Below, piece by piece: positions 22,340 through 32,631 of a stretch of 64,000 nucleotides of DNA. A program made the position numbers and the translations under genes. Under the pieces are notes generated by a model, which worked only from the letters and a program-made list of their open reading frames with translations, made no database searches and was not told where the DNA came from. Positions within the stretch are counted from its first letter, which is position 1. Each line of letters starts with the position of its first letter. Origin of the DNA: Dryococelus australis (taxonomy: Eukaryota; Arthropoda; Insecta; Phasmatodea; Phasmatidae); assembly GCA_029891345.1 (NCBI GenBank), contig CM057009.1:91001416-91065415 (forward strand). The letters are read 5' to 3'.

Positions 22340-25150
22340 TAATTAAATTTTATTTATTTGAACTGTTTAAACTTTATTCTTACAATATCATTTTAAAATT
22401 AATTTGTCTAAACATTTCCTTTTCTTCAAAATACAAAATTTGTAATCGTCAAATGTGATTTCATTTATAACAACAAATTTTTTTAATCATTTAGATTTCT
22501 TAATTATGTGCAATCAGCAAGAATTGTGTATATTTTCTATGGTTAGCAAGCAAATTCTCTAATTTTTTTTTTCCACTGTTTTAATTTTTAGTTTTTCCTA
22601 TAATTTTTTATTAATTTGTGGCCTATATATATCTATATATATTATCTTTTGGATATTCACTAGTATCAAATTCATTAATCATTTCTTTCATATCTGAAAA
22701 ATATCATAAATTTTATAATATAAATTGAAGAATCTGTGTCTTGATAACATAGTAGTACACGTTCTTTAAATTTTGGATTTATAATTTTATAATGAAAATC
22801 ATACATTAATTATTTTTAAATTTCTGATATTGACATTCCAAAATAAATTGGTTTATTAATTAACACTTAAAATAATTGATATAGACAGCTGACAAGTTTT
22901 ATTAAATATTTTTGTGTGTATTATTCGGTTTTGATACTAATTTTCATATTAAATTAAAATATTAAGTAGTCCTATAACTACTATGTTTTTAAATTTTCCA
23001 TAGTTTTACCATAAACTGATTTTTTCTATTTCATAAAAAATTTTATTCATAATATTTTCCTGCTTTTGTTCTCATATCAGTATATTTTTAAACCTTTTCA
23101 TTGATTAAATTTTAAAATTTAAATTTTTTTGTATTAAACAATTTTGTAAATTTTATTCCAAAGTTATATAATTTGAAACATGTTTTGCTTTATTTTCTAA
23201 GGTTGTAATTTATTTGTTTCTGGCATCTGCTGCTAAAGGAAAATAGTTTTGTAAATGATGTATTTGTTTAGGATATTCTAAACCAACTTCTAATACATAT
23301 CCTTCTTTGGATGAATTTGGTAGTTTTTAATTTTTTTTCTATTGTATTTTAATAGTATTCAAATTTACCATAATGTTACTATTGTGGCATTGCCCAGCCA
23401 TGTAAATTATTGGTATCAAAATATATTAAATAATATAGTTCTTTATTTTCATTATAAACAATCTTAATATTAATTACGTACTTTTAAATATCGTTTACAA
23501 CAATGTGAAATTCCACATTTAAAACCTTTGCCCAAAAACAAAATAAATTCATAATAATTTAATAAACCAAATTTAATTTAATTTAATTTCAACATTCACT
23601 CCCAAGATAATCTACGAGCTGTATAACACAAAGATAGATCTAAATTATAAGATTTTAAACAAACATATAAAATATTTTCAAACAAATCAGATAAAAATAA
23701 TACATCACTTTTATTATATAATTGTGTATTCTTGTAAAATTTTTATATTTAATTTCTCCCACACATTTTTTTGCTTAAGTATAATCTTCACTTATATGTA
23801 CTTTGTTTATTATGAATAAAATTAATCTTTTGGTGGTAAATAAATAAATAAAAATAAGACAATTTACTTATATGGATAAACACATTTTTATTATTAAATC
23901 TAATTGTTCATTTTCAAAACATTTTGCTGTTTCCTTAAATGGTTGTTATATAAGATTTTTAGATATATGATCAGTACCCGAATTCATTAATAGGAAAATG
24001 TATTAAAATCTTCATGCTAAATCAACTTTTATCTTTATTACAAATTGAAATATATTTATCTTTATTACCATTAATTAAATTATTTTAACCTTATTTTCTC
24101 CAAGTTCTTTAATAAATAAATGTGTATTATTATCTTAAGATTATAAATATATATTGGTTGAAATTTTGATTTTTGATCATTTATATTACAATATTAATGA
24201 GTAGCTCCTATATAATGTCCAGGTAAGTGATCATGATCTTAAATGCTTTGTAAATGAATTTTATATTTTCATTCGAAAGTTTTAATTATTGTTTATAATC
24301 TTTTAATAAAACCTTCTGTATTTTATTTAACTTTTCTTCTACAAGAATTGAATAAAATTCTATTTTACCTTTAAAATCCAACATTTTTCTAAGTTTTCTG
24401 GTATGGTTTGTAATTTATTCTCACAAATTTTGTATGGTTACATTGTTAAATTCTTCTAATTATTTATCAGTTTTTTTTTTCATTTCAAATTGTTATAAAG
24501 GTTTTTGATTTCTTGTGATTATTTGATTAACATTTGAAAAAAAAAAAAATTTAAGCTGCATCTTTACCACTATATTCTACAGGATTTTACAATCACCATT
24601 AGAATATTTTATACAACAGGAAAAACTTCCTTGTTCCTGATTTCGATATTTTATTATACTCTTTTCTGGATTTGGTTCACATGATTTCATATTTTGTATA
24701 AACATTCAAAATCAGCATAAGTAATAAAAGGAAACTTTTAATGAACGATTTTAGATTTTAAAATATAATTTTTCATTAAGTTATGGCATTTCTATTATAA
24801 CTGCATGATTTGTTGAGCAATATTCATTGCGTTCATTAAAATTTGCTTTAAGATTATATTTTGAAAAGTATCTACCACAAGGGAAAGTTTTTCATTATGT
24901 TTAACATTTTGTGATGAAATTAATTTTAATAAATATTTAATCCAGCAATAATTATTATAGTGTTAGGTAAATTATAAAAAATTAATGTGTTTATCTTATT
25001 TCTGTTATATATAAAGGATAGACATTATATTCTCCACCATAAGAACATATATTGATATACATATTAGACTTCCTCTGAAATTTGAGTAAATTTTATATTT
25101 TCATTGACATTTCAATATTTTCCAATATTTTATCAATTTCTAAACCAATA
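22340..25150 (-). pseudogene. Decayed family B DNA polymerase, protein-primed viral/Maverick type
   Basis: Motifs appear in the right order on the minus strand but in different frames with many stops. An N-terminal block reads YCWIKYLLKLISSQNVKHN (24888-24963). A cysteine/histidine segment begins CGRYFSKYNLKANF (about 24840-24880). CEPNPEKS follows the ruined first exonuclease motif (about 24660-24685). NKSDVLFLSDLFEN is the third exonuclease region (about 23680-23722) and GISHCCKRY lies at about 23489-23514. Motif A is FDTNNLHGWAM (about 23388-23420), followed by GYVLEVGLEYP (about 23270-23303). Motif B is SVYGKTMENL (about 22989-23018), motif C DTDSSIYIIK (22711-22740), then EFDTSEYPKDN (about 22641-22673). 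In intact relatives this enzyme replicates the element or virus genome from a protein primer. The span of about 2.8 kb fits a polymerase of about 900-1000 residues. Exonuclease acidic residues are lost and the frame is broken throughout, so it is inactive. Confidence 0.9.
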
Positions 25151-25678
25151 TTTTTGTACTTAGAAACTCTATCATCATGATTTGTTGCTAGGTAAAATTC
25201 TCAATTTATATAATATAATAAAAAAATGATGTTACTTTATTAAGTATATACATGATTTATAACTTTTAATTTTATCTGGTAATTTTATATATGATAAAGA
25301 ATTTAATGGATTATATTTTTCAATAGATAGTTGTAAACCGATAATATTAAATATTCATATTTGGCACATGTAAACTCCTTTGAACTGTTTGAAAGCTGAT
25401 CTAATTTACATTTAGTTCTGAATATATGCCTTAAAATTCTAGTGGTTACAATTTACAAGGTTATCGACTACTGTTCGCCATTTTACAAAGAAGATAGGCC
25501 ACAGAATGTTCCATCATGAAACAAGAGACGTTAATTCCATTTGATCATAAACTGGTGTTTGGGCAAACATTGCTTTAATGTCATAGTGACACAAATATTT
25601 TGTAATCTGTGTCAGCGTAACACAACATTTGTTTGGGGAAATATTAGCTAGTAATTTGTTAACCTTAAAACTCTAACA

Positions 25679-27536
25679 TTATGTACTCATTATACAACGT
25701 TTACCAGAATTCTTGTGGCAAACTCCGGGAGGTTATTCCTTAAGAAAAATAAGTTTGGGGTATACATTGGCAAACACTATCGCGTGGTGAATATTAAGGG
25801 TGGTATGTGGCATTGAAAAACAAAGTATGAAATGCGTGCATGTAAAATATATCAGGGAATACTTGAAATGGCGCGACAAAAATCGGAATTGTATTTCATG
25901 AAATGGAGATTGGAAATCTGTTATAATGTGGTTGGTCAAATCGCCACCCTTCGTTGCTTAAGTAGGGGTATAGTCGCACTATATTCTCGGGTAAATATAT
26001 AACACTAGGCAGTAATGAAAAATTCAAGGCAAATTATTATTCACCATGGAAAAAATGAAAACTAACGGTCTTCTTGTCCCAATCCGCTTTAAAAAATCGT
26101 TTTCGAGAAAACGACACTCAACATTTTGGAGGTGTGTTGTAGCCCTGCGAGGAAAGGTAACACGTCTGGTACGTGGATGTAAGTATTGGTTCGTTTGAGA
26201 GAGGACAGACGTGGAGAGTAAGGCACACAGTGCAAATTGAAGCAAATAATGACACATGGGAACGTATTATGTTGTACGGCGAAGCACGTCCTCGTCAAAT
26301 GCTACCGTTCGTCTTGTCTGTGGTGCTACAGCTTTCATCCACATCACTGTTGTTATAGGCTCTTCACGGTAAAATGAGCACTTTCGAAAGCCCTGCTTAA
26401 GATCGACTTGTGTGCACGTTGGGTGTTCTTCCACCTTGTGTAAAATGAACATTGCCATGGGCCTCATCACTTTATACATACGTCAGTCAAGCGAAACTGT
26501 GATATTAATAGAAAAGTAAATATTGTACAAATCTACTTACTACTCCTCGATGCATTAGAAAATACAGAAAGCGAGACGAATAATTTAAGTTGTCACAAAT
26601 GGTTACCTAAAACATTTTGTTCGACGTTAATATATGGAACTACATCCCCTCCATCAGTACCAGCTTTACTGGACACGTGTCACTCATTGCGCCCATTAAA
26701 ATATATGCAGGCAAGGGCAGTGATTTTTTTTCTTAGGTTGGTTTCAAAAGTGCTCACTTTATCGTGAACAGGCGTTAAGCCTTCATTCCGCAATCTCAGA
26801 CGGAGCCGTGCGAATGTCGCAGAGGAGGGACGACGACGCGCTGGATAGTGAAGCTGGTACAGCGTCACTATTTGCTGTGCATTCGTGTTTGCCACTCCTC
26901 GCACGAGGTGCATGCCCCGCTAACTTCATTCGCATGAGTCGATCCATGCTTCCACAGCCAGCTTCAGGCACGAACTGACTCGCCAGCAACTAACCTCATC
27001 TCCACGCATGCACCGATTACATCTTCACCTGTCTCCTCGGCCATACGCATAGCGCAAGTGATAGTAGCATTGCCTGCGACCGCAGGGTTACACCACACCT
27101 TCAACATTTTTGTGCGGCATTTTCCCAAAAACCGGTTTACCTGAGCGAATTCACACAAGTGGACCGTTGGCCTTTATTTTTCCATGGTGAGTAATGATTT
27201 TCCTCGAATTTTTCATTATACCCTAGTGCCCCAAAGTTACCTGTAATTATAGTGTAACTACCCCTACTTAAGCAATGGAAGGGGACGATTTTTCCAACCA
27301 CATTTTAACAGATTTACAATCTATATTCCGTGAAACACGATTCCGATTTTTGTCGCTCCACCTCAAGTACCTCCTGATATTTTTACATTCATGCATCTCA
27401 TAATTTGTTCTTCAATGCCATATACCACCCTTAATATTCGCCAATCGATAGTGTTTATGTATACTGCGCCTTATTTTTCATAACGATTCACCTTTTGGAG
27501 TTTGGCAAATGCATTCTAGTCAACGTTGTAGTAATG
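25679..27536. mobile_element. DNA element with ~370-base inverted repeats
   Basis: The left arm 25679-26055 and right arm 27177-27536 are complementary and imperfect. Examples are AACACTATCGCGTGGTGAAT at left against ATTCGCCAATCGATAGTGTT at right, and CCATGG at both inner ends (26044 and 27181). The middle holds about 300 bases, a nested MITE (26358-26773) and about 400 GC-richer bases. The short minus-strand frames in the middle show no known transposase motif. Long arms with a non-coding centre fit a non-autonomous MULE- or Chapaev-like element, but the superfamily is not established. Confidence 0.7.
26358..26773. mobile_element. TA-target MITE, copy A
   Basis: The left end GGCTCTTCACGGTAAAATGA and the right-end complement GCCTGTTCACGATAAAGTGA form terminal inverted repeats of about 33 bases reaching AGCACTTT(T/C)GAAA. 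The interior shares words with copy B at 40243 (TGAAATT/TGATATTA, TACAAATCTACTTA, TCGATGCATTA, AAAATATATG). The length of about 416 bases matches copies B and C. It is nested in the centre of the long-inverted-repeat element. Confidence 0.85.
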
Positions 27537-28500
27537 CAAGGCGTTTTAAACCATTAACATGATCAAATTTGTCACGACATAATACATTTGACTAATAGTG
27601 CGAATGCATAGCCTTGAATAATAGCTACTGCTGTTTCTAGTGTTAACTGCAACATAAACATGCAAAGAAATGGCTCAATAGTAATCTTTTTGTTAACAGT
27701 AGACTTTTTTTGTTCATATCTCTAGCCTACGTATATACACATGTGCGTAGGTACATGTATTTATTATGTATTCAGCCTACAGATTTCAACAGTTCATTTA
27801 TGTGCGATTATCCTTACAAATTACTTTATGGTTAAAATCCTAATGTAGCTTTAAAAACATTGCCTTTTTTATTAATACAAAATGATATTAGAGTAAAAAA
27901 GAACCTGCAGTTGCTTGAAACAATATTATAACTATAATGTTTGCACGTTGCATACTTTATAAATAAGTATATATTCATAAATATTACTTGTACTAATTAT
28001 TTGCGCAAGTTCAGTAAATATGTTGTTTGGAAGCTCATCCGAAATACCGAACATCATACGACCTATCTCGATTGCTGAGAGAGGTACCCACCCTTCAAAA
28101 TTGTTTATAAACTGTATTTATACAAAATATCAGAAAAGTTGCGACAAATTACTATTCAATTACAAATTTTCGGAGAAATCCTTTACGTCATGGAGAGCAT
28201 CGAACTAAGAACTAATTCTTGTTAATTCCTCTTGACTTAATGGAAATAAATTCAACCGACATCTTATTACATATGTGGCCAGTATAATAATGGTTTTCCA
28301 TTTTCAACGGCTTAGGGCTCACCATTTCCTTTTAGAATGCACACAAAGGTTTCAGTGGCAGCGATACAATACTTGGTTCGTATAGGCAATATTTCCTATA
28401 CGTAGATGTACGTATTCCACAGTCGGCCGACAATATTCCCGAGAGCCAAAACTGTATTAAACGCGCTCAAAGCAGAAGACGTAAGCTAGGTTTACGAGTG
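27537..28500. other. Unassigned AT-rich DNA
   Basis: No gene, RNA or repeat is recognised. A 62-codon frame at 28020-28208 has no known motif. Confidence 0.35.
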
Positions 28501-28524
28501 TGTTGTGCTGCAGTGGAATAAACA

Positions 28525-28656
28525 TGTCGACATTTACGTGGGAGGAAATGGCCAACATACGTTTGACGTACGATGCAGCAGGCGTCAATAGCCTGAGAAC
28601 ACGTCGCTCGTACTCGAAGAGATACCTAAACCCAGTGGATACTTATATTATAACGC
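28525..28656 (+). pseudogene. Transposase N-terminal helix-turn-helix fragment
   Basis: An ATG at 28525 opens a frame of about 45 codons reading MSTFTWEEMANIRLTYDAAG, then a segment rich in Arg and Tyr (RRSYSKRYLNP). This is the shape of the N-terminal DNA-binding domain of mariner-like transposases of the DDE_3 group (DUF4817-like, pattern 'Y...N...A.R.Y..RYP'). The frame stops before any catalytic domain. No matching inverted repeat was found nearby, so it is a solitary fragment. The adjacent S2 SINE may have cut it. Confidence 0.5.
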
Positions 28657-28714
28657 TTTTATAGCAATTGGGCTACGAATAAGATAACAGTTACGTAGTG
28701 AAGTGGAGAGAATT

Positions 28715-28985
28715 TAACCGCTCTTATCAATGGGTTGTTGAGAGCCGATGAGGTTGAAGTGAGGAGAGTATGGAGCAGCGCCGGAATGCAAAGGCGGGGT
28801 AAACGGGAGACCCCTGAGAAAATCCGCCTACCAGCGGCGTCGTCCGGCACGATTCCCATATGCGAAAAATCTGGGAGCGACCCCGCCGGGAATAGAACTC
28901 GGTTCGCCTAGGTTGAAGGCGGGTAGAGTGAATACTACACAACTGCGGCCCCATTGGATGGTAAACCATCCTGAGCAATTGTAAT
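28715..28985 (-). mobile_element. tRNA-derived SINE, family S2, copy 2
   Basis: On the minus strand there is a tRNA-like head with an A-box-like GGCCGCAGTTGTGTAG and a B-box-like GAGTTCTATTCCCGG. The body follows with AATCGTGCCGGACGACGCCG, GGCGGATTTTCTCAGGGG and TCTCCCGTTT, ending near ATCGGCTCTCAACAAC. The family-typical 3' end is eroded. The frame at 28659-28859 (MGIVPDDAAGRR...) is the translation of this SINE, not a gene. Confidence 0.75.
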
Positions 28986-28995
28986 CCCAAGTACA

Positions 28996-30680
28996 TATTT
29001 TTAGTACATGCTAAGGTTGTTCCGAATTCTCACGAAATTCATACTTGTGCTTACCTGTCCCCGGAAGTAACATCACCATGTATATACTAGCGCTGTCCGA
29101 ATTCCTAGTATAGTACACACAGGCTCTATACATTGCAAGTATTCGGAATTGCATACTTGCTGGGCATACTTGCGTACTTACGGCAGTCGCCATATTTATT
29201 TCAGTTGTAAAAATTTACGTCTACGTTTTGTGGTTATAAAGCTCGCAAGATTTTAAAGTTAAAGTTAATATGTATTTACAAAATGTTCTGCTGTGTGTGT
29301 AAATTATTGTGAGTTTAATATATGTGCTTCCAATTATGAATTAAATCCTGAGCGTTTTGTAGATGTCTGCAAATAATATTATAATTGCAATCCCACATTT
29401 CCAAATTATTAAAACCCCGTAGAATTGTATTTTTATTTCTTTTGTTATCAATGTGTATATTTCAAACACATGGTAAGGCACGTATCGAGGTACGAGGAAA
29501 GAATACCAGTTTCTGTGTAATTCCCCTATACATACGATAAATATATGCAAAAATCCCATAACAACTGCCCTAATTTGTTTGCAATCTTTCAATGACATTA
29601 TAAATTAATATAACAAGTCTATTGGTGTGTTTTGAATACTTTAGAAATCGAGTGAAGCTGAACATATATACATAACCTCAGGATACCGAGACGCAAGAAT
29701 TTAATATTCTTGAAATTGTTTTTCTGCTGTACAATTTGTACTCAAAGTGTACAAGGATCAAAAACAGAAATAATATGGGCATATTTTTGAGTATTAGTTT
29801 TCGTTCAAACCAACATAAACCTGTTGACTTGCTGCTCTGCCAGGCAACCAGTGTACAATATTTCTGCGCCGCCTTTCATTTCCCTCCTGTAAATAATACG
29901 CATACAATAATGCTCACTCCTCATTTCCGGTTAAAGCCATGTTACAGCTCTTAAACTCGTAAGATGTCAAGGTACAAAACTAATAAATAAGAAATGTTTA
30001 TATGGTTATGTGTTTTCTTTATGATTAACCATATAATTTGTCATTACGTATATACAGGTTGTTGCAATATTGCATGACAATACTTCGGGGGAACATTCCT
30101 CACATCTGGAGGATGAAAGTATGTTATATGAACATAGGTCTGCAAACGCTTCGTCTCTTCGCTACAGTCCATAATACATAACGTAAAGTGTATAGCTTGC
30201 GGGCTGGATCATGTTACTGTGGAATGTCATCGCAGCATTCGTTTGCATGATACACGATACCTCACACTAAGGCACTACAGTACGAACTGCACAGGAAGTA
30301 GTTACAAATGTGTGAAGGCTTATCGCCGGCCCTAAAGGAAATTTTCAAAATGCCATCCATCAGCACGAACACATGAATCAGCCCGCCGTTGTATGGACAC
30401 CAGGATGCGTTGATGAATCCCTGGAAAATTCCTGATTGTTTCGCAACCCGCCACAATACGGTTACGGAGGGTGCACACATCGTCCACTAGGGTTTCATAC
30501 ACAAGTGCCTTTAAATGTCCTCACAAATAAAAGTCTAGTGGATTCAAATCAGGGCTCCCCACGGGCTGGTATGGGGCTGCCAATTACAATGTACGTACTT
30601 ACACGTATGTACTGACAATTCGGAAACAACCTAAGCCTGTTACACTAGTAAATGCATGCTAGTACGTACGCGTAATTTCA
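28996..30680. mobile_element. Possible element bounded by short inverted ends
   Basis: CTAAGGTTGTTCCGAATT (about 29009-29027) matches the complement of the right side (AATTCGGAAACAACCTAAG, about 30619-30637). AGTACATGC-like words lie outside both. The 1.6 kb between holds AT-rich DNA, an unrecognised 85-codon minus frame (29341-29598) and the transposase fragment at 30054-30590. The ends are short and imperfect, so this may be two fragments rather than one element. Confidence 0.4.
30054..30590 (-). pseudogene. Mariner-like transposase C-terminal fragment
   Basis: On the minus strand, near 30545-30565, GSPDLNPLDFYL is the conserved SPDL-x-P-x-D/E catalytic segment of DDE_3 / mariner-like transposases. 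It is followed by GHLKALVYETLVDDVCTLRN and GCETIRNFPGIHQRI, and ends HFENFL near 30320-30335. That is the usual C-terminus of this group. At least one stop lies inside (after DFYL). The region ends at 30054 with ACAGGTTGTTGC, resembling the ACAGG ends of the related elements. The N-terminal two thirds and the other inverted repeat are missing. Confidence 0.7.
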
Positions 30681-30879
30681 GTTAAAATTAGTAAAAATGT
30701 ATGACATTCATAATATATGGCCAAGATATTTTCATTGCACTACGTTTGTATACCTGCTTTACGCTCCTTAGAATTTATGGTATCTCAGTGAACGATGACA
30801 AAATGCGTGTAGTTACGTTACCAACACCATAAAGTTTTATCACTTCTGACAGGACTAAATAAAACTACTTAAGGTTCCT

Positions 30880-31300
30880 AACCTACCTGGTGCTTCAAAT
30901 GCGCTGCAGAGTGTTTGAAATACTCGTTTTTCTACGAAACTCTTAAACGTGCATCCAATGCGATGTTGTACGAAAAGAACACTCACATCAAACAAGGGTT
31001 TTTGAATGATTTAATTACACCATTTCAGAACACTCTAAAATGGCTAAAAACGGATTTTTAGAAGTTCTATATCTCAAAACATACGCATCAGATACAAACA
31101 AAACTACTCAAGGGCCCTGTATTGAACCTTCCTACAGACTTTCCAGCAATAAAATAATAGGGTCACGGCTGAAAGTTCAATAGGAACACGCAGTGCGATT
31201 AGAACACTGCACGGCAATTGAGGCCTTGCGCTCAGCGGTGATGACGCACTTGATGAGCGTGGCAGTGTCGCCCTTAATCGCTTCCGTGATTCTGAGCCGC
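30880..31300 (+). repeat. Dispersed repeat family R, copy 2
   Basis: It shares AACACTGCACGGCAA, GTGATGACGCACTTGATGAG and CAGTGTCGCCCTTAATCGCT with copy 3 at 58880-58960, and the earlier AT-rich part with 940-1290. No coding motif or terminal repeat is visible. Confidence 0.5.
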
Positions 31301-31935
31301 AAACGTGGAAAATAAACCCTTGTTAGGCGGGAGCCTTGACTGCCATCTTCCGTCTCCTTCCCAATTTACAAATAACCAGTCGAAATATCTTCTCGCATAC
31401 TTCTCAAATCGCCCATGATCAAGTTGTAGAAGTTGTAGTTGGCTAAGCGCCCCCCCCCCCACCCCCAATCCAACCCACCCGGGTAAATACGCTCAAGAGT
31501 TGAACATTTCTTTGTATATTTGTAGTATATAACTCATAATTTAATGTGGTTTGGAATAAGACTCAAAAGTCATGACAATGGCGGAAAATAACTATCTTCA
31601 AAACGAATGAAATAATCTATATGTAGCGACACCCAAATTTCGTGAAAAGATTTCACGACCAGTTGTATTTCATGGCACTTAGCTCAGCTCCACTTTCCTG
31701 ATTGGATGAACTAGGTCTTATGCACCCTATGCGCATGCCTGCGAATCGCAGACGTACGGTATCTGTTTTACCTAATTCTAATTGGCAAGCCAAGTAAGAA
31801 AATGTATTGTTACAAGGACACGCCGCAAATAATCAAAGGAAAACTCTTGGTTCACCCGTATTTAAAGTCTAGCATGTGCTGATATTTTTTTCCGTGAAAT
31901 TCCGGTGTCCCTAACTATAGGCATTATTATTCTGT
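31301..31935. other. Unassigned DNA with a C-run
   Basis: A C10 run followed by ACCCCC lies at about 31449-31465. The 64-codon minus frame 31274-31468 reads through it and is not credible. Nothing else is recognised. Confidence 0.35.
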
Positions 31936-32631
31936 ACAGCGTGTTGACATATAGTATGTTGGAAGTAATCGGGAAGTAGATAGTACACCCCGAAGCAACA
32001 CAAGATGTCCCTGAATATGTCCCAAATTCGATAGTTTCCGAGTTACAGACCCAAAGTTATACTGGATGTATTTGTAATAGTTTTCCTAACACATTCCAGT
32101 TATAGTAGCTGTAGCCGTGTTCGTGAACCAGCAGTGACGTCTCTCTAGTATAAGTGCTTACAATTCCACATTGCGCCTGAACGCACGCCTGAACACGCCG
32201 CGTTGTTGATTGTCTGGCACGATCAAGTACTCCAGGAATTGCACGTATATGCTGGCAAATTTTCCCACTCGCTGGCGAAGCTCTGCTATGCTCGGAACTT
32301 GAATTGCATTAACAATGGCCTTGAGATACCCCCACGGGCATCTCAAGGCCATTGTATTGAGATCCGAGATTCTAAGCGCATGGCATTCGAGGTGAGCCGG
32401 CTGTCAACAGTGCAGCGGGACAGGGAATAACACTCGAGTCATCCCATCTGATCACATTATCAGGCACACTTTGTGAAAGATCGACTGTTAGCAATACGTG
32501 TTGTACAATGTTGGAAGGTCTGTAACTCGGAAACTATCGACTTTAGGACGTATGTTCATAGGGACATTTTGTACTTTTAGGATGTACTATGCACTCCTAG
32601 ATTACTTCCCACATGCCTCGGAACATCCTGT
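31936..32631 (-). mobile_element. Short mariner-like element with ~110-base inverted repeats
   Basis: Left ACAGCGTGTTGACATATAGT and right complement ACAGGATGTTCCGAGGCATG open arms that continue through GGAAGTAATC, TAGTACA, ATGTCCCT and GATAGTTTCCGAGTTACAGA on both sides. The centre encodes a 64-codon minus frame (32158-32352). Its middle (ELRQRVGKFASIYVQFLEYL) loosely resembles the C-terminal 'LR.RI...I....L..V' segment of DDE_3 transposases. No catalytic motif is present. It is non-autonomous. Confidence 0.7.
32312..32355. other. Perfect 16-bp hairpin
   Basis: ACAATGGCCTTGAGAT (32312-32327) and ATCTCAAGGCCATTGT (32340-32355) are exact complements around a 12-base spacer that itself contains CCC...GGG. 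It lies inside the mariner-like element at 31936-32631, where a transposase remnant would not be expected to fold this way. It is probably a local inverted duplication. Confidence 0.85.

Larger units (their letters stand above)
20280..25430. other. AT-rich island, relic of a virus-like element
   Basis: Base composition shifts to roughly 80% A+T or more over about 5 kb, clearly beyond the flanks. All recognisable coding relics lie on the minus strand in one direction: a family B DNA polymerase (22340-25150), then a W-x-x-I-S repeat protein (21600-22080). A plus-strand 62-codon frame at 20317-20505 with a hydrophobic N-terminal segment and a strong hairpin at 20541-20580 lie at the left side. 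I found no terminal inverted repeats, integrase, capsid or packaging ATPase, so the exact class is open. A Maverick/Polinton or adintovirus-like element, or an integrated fragment of a larger DNA virus, would fit. The boundaries are approximate, judged from composition. Confidence 0.65.

Noticed and set aside
29011..29193. 60-codon minus-strand frame as a small gene
   Set aside because: It overlaps the inverted end of a probable mobile element and has no motif.
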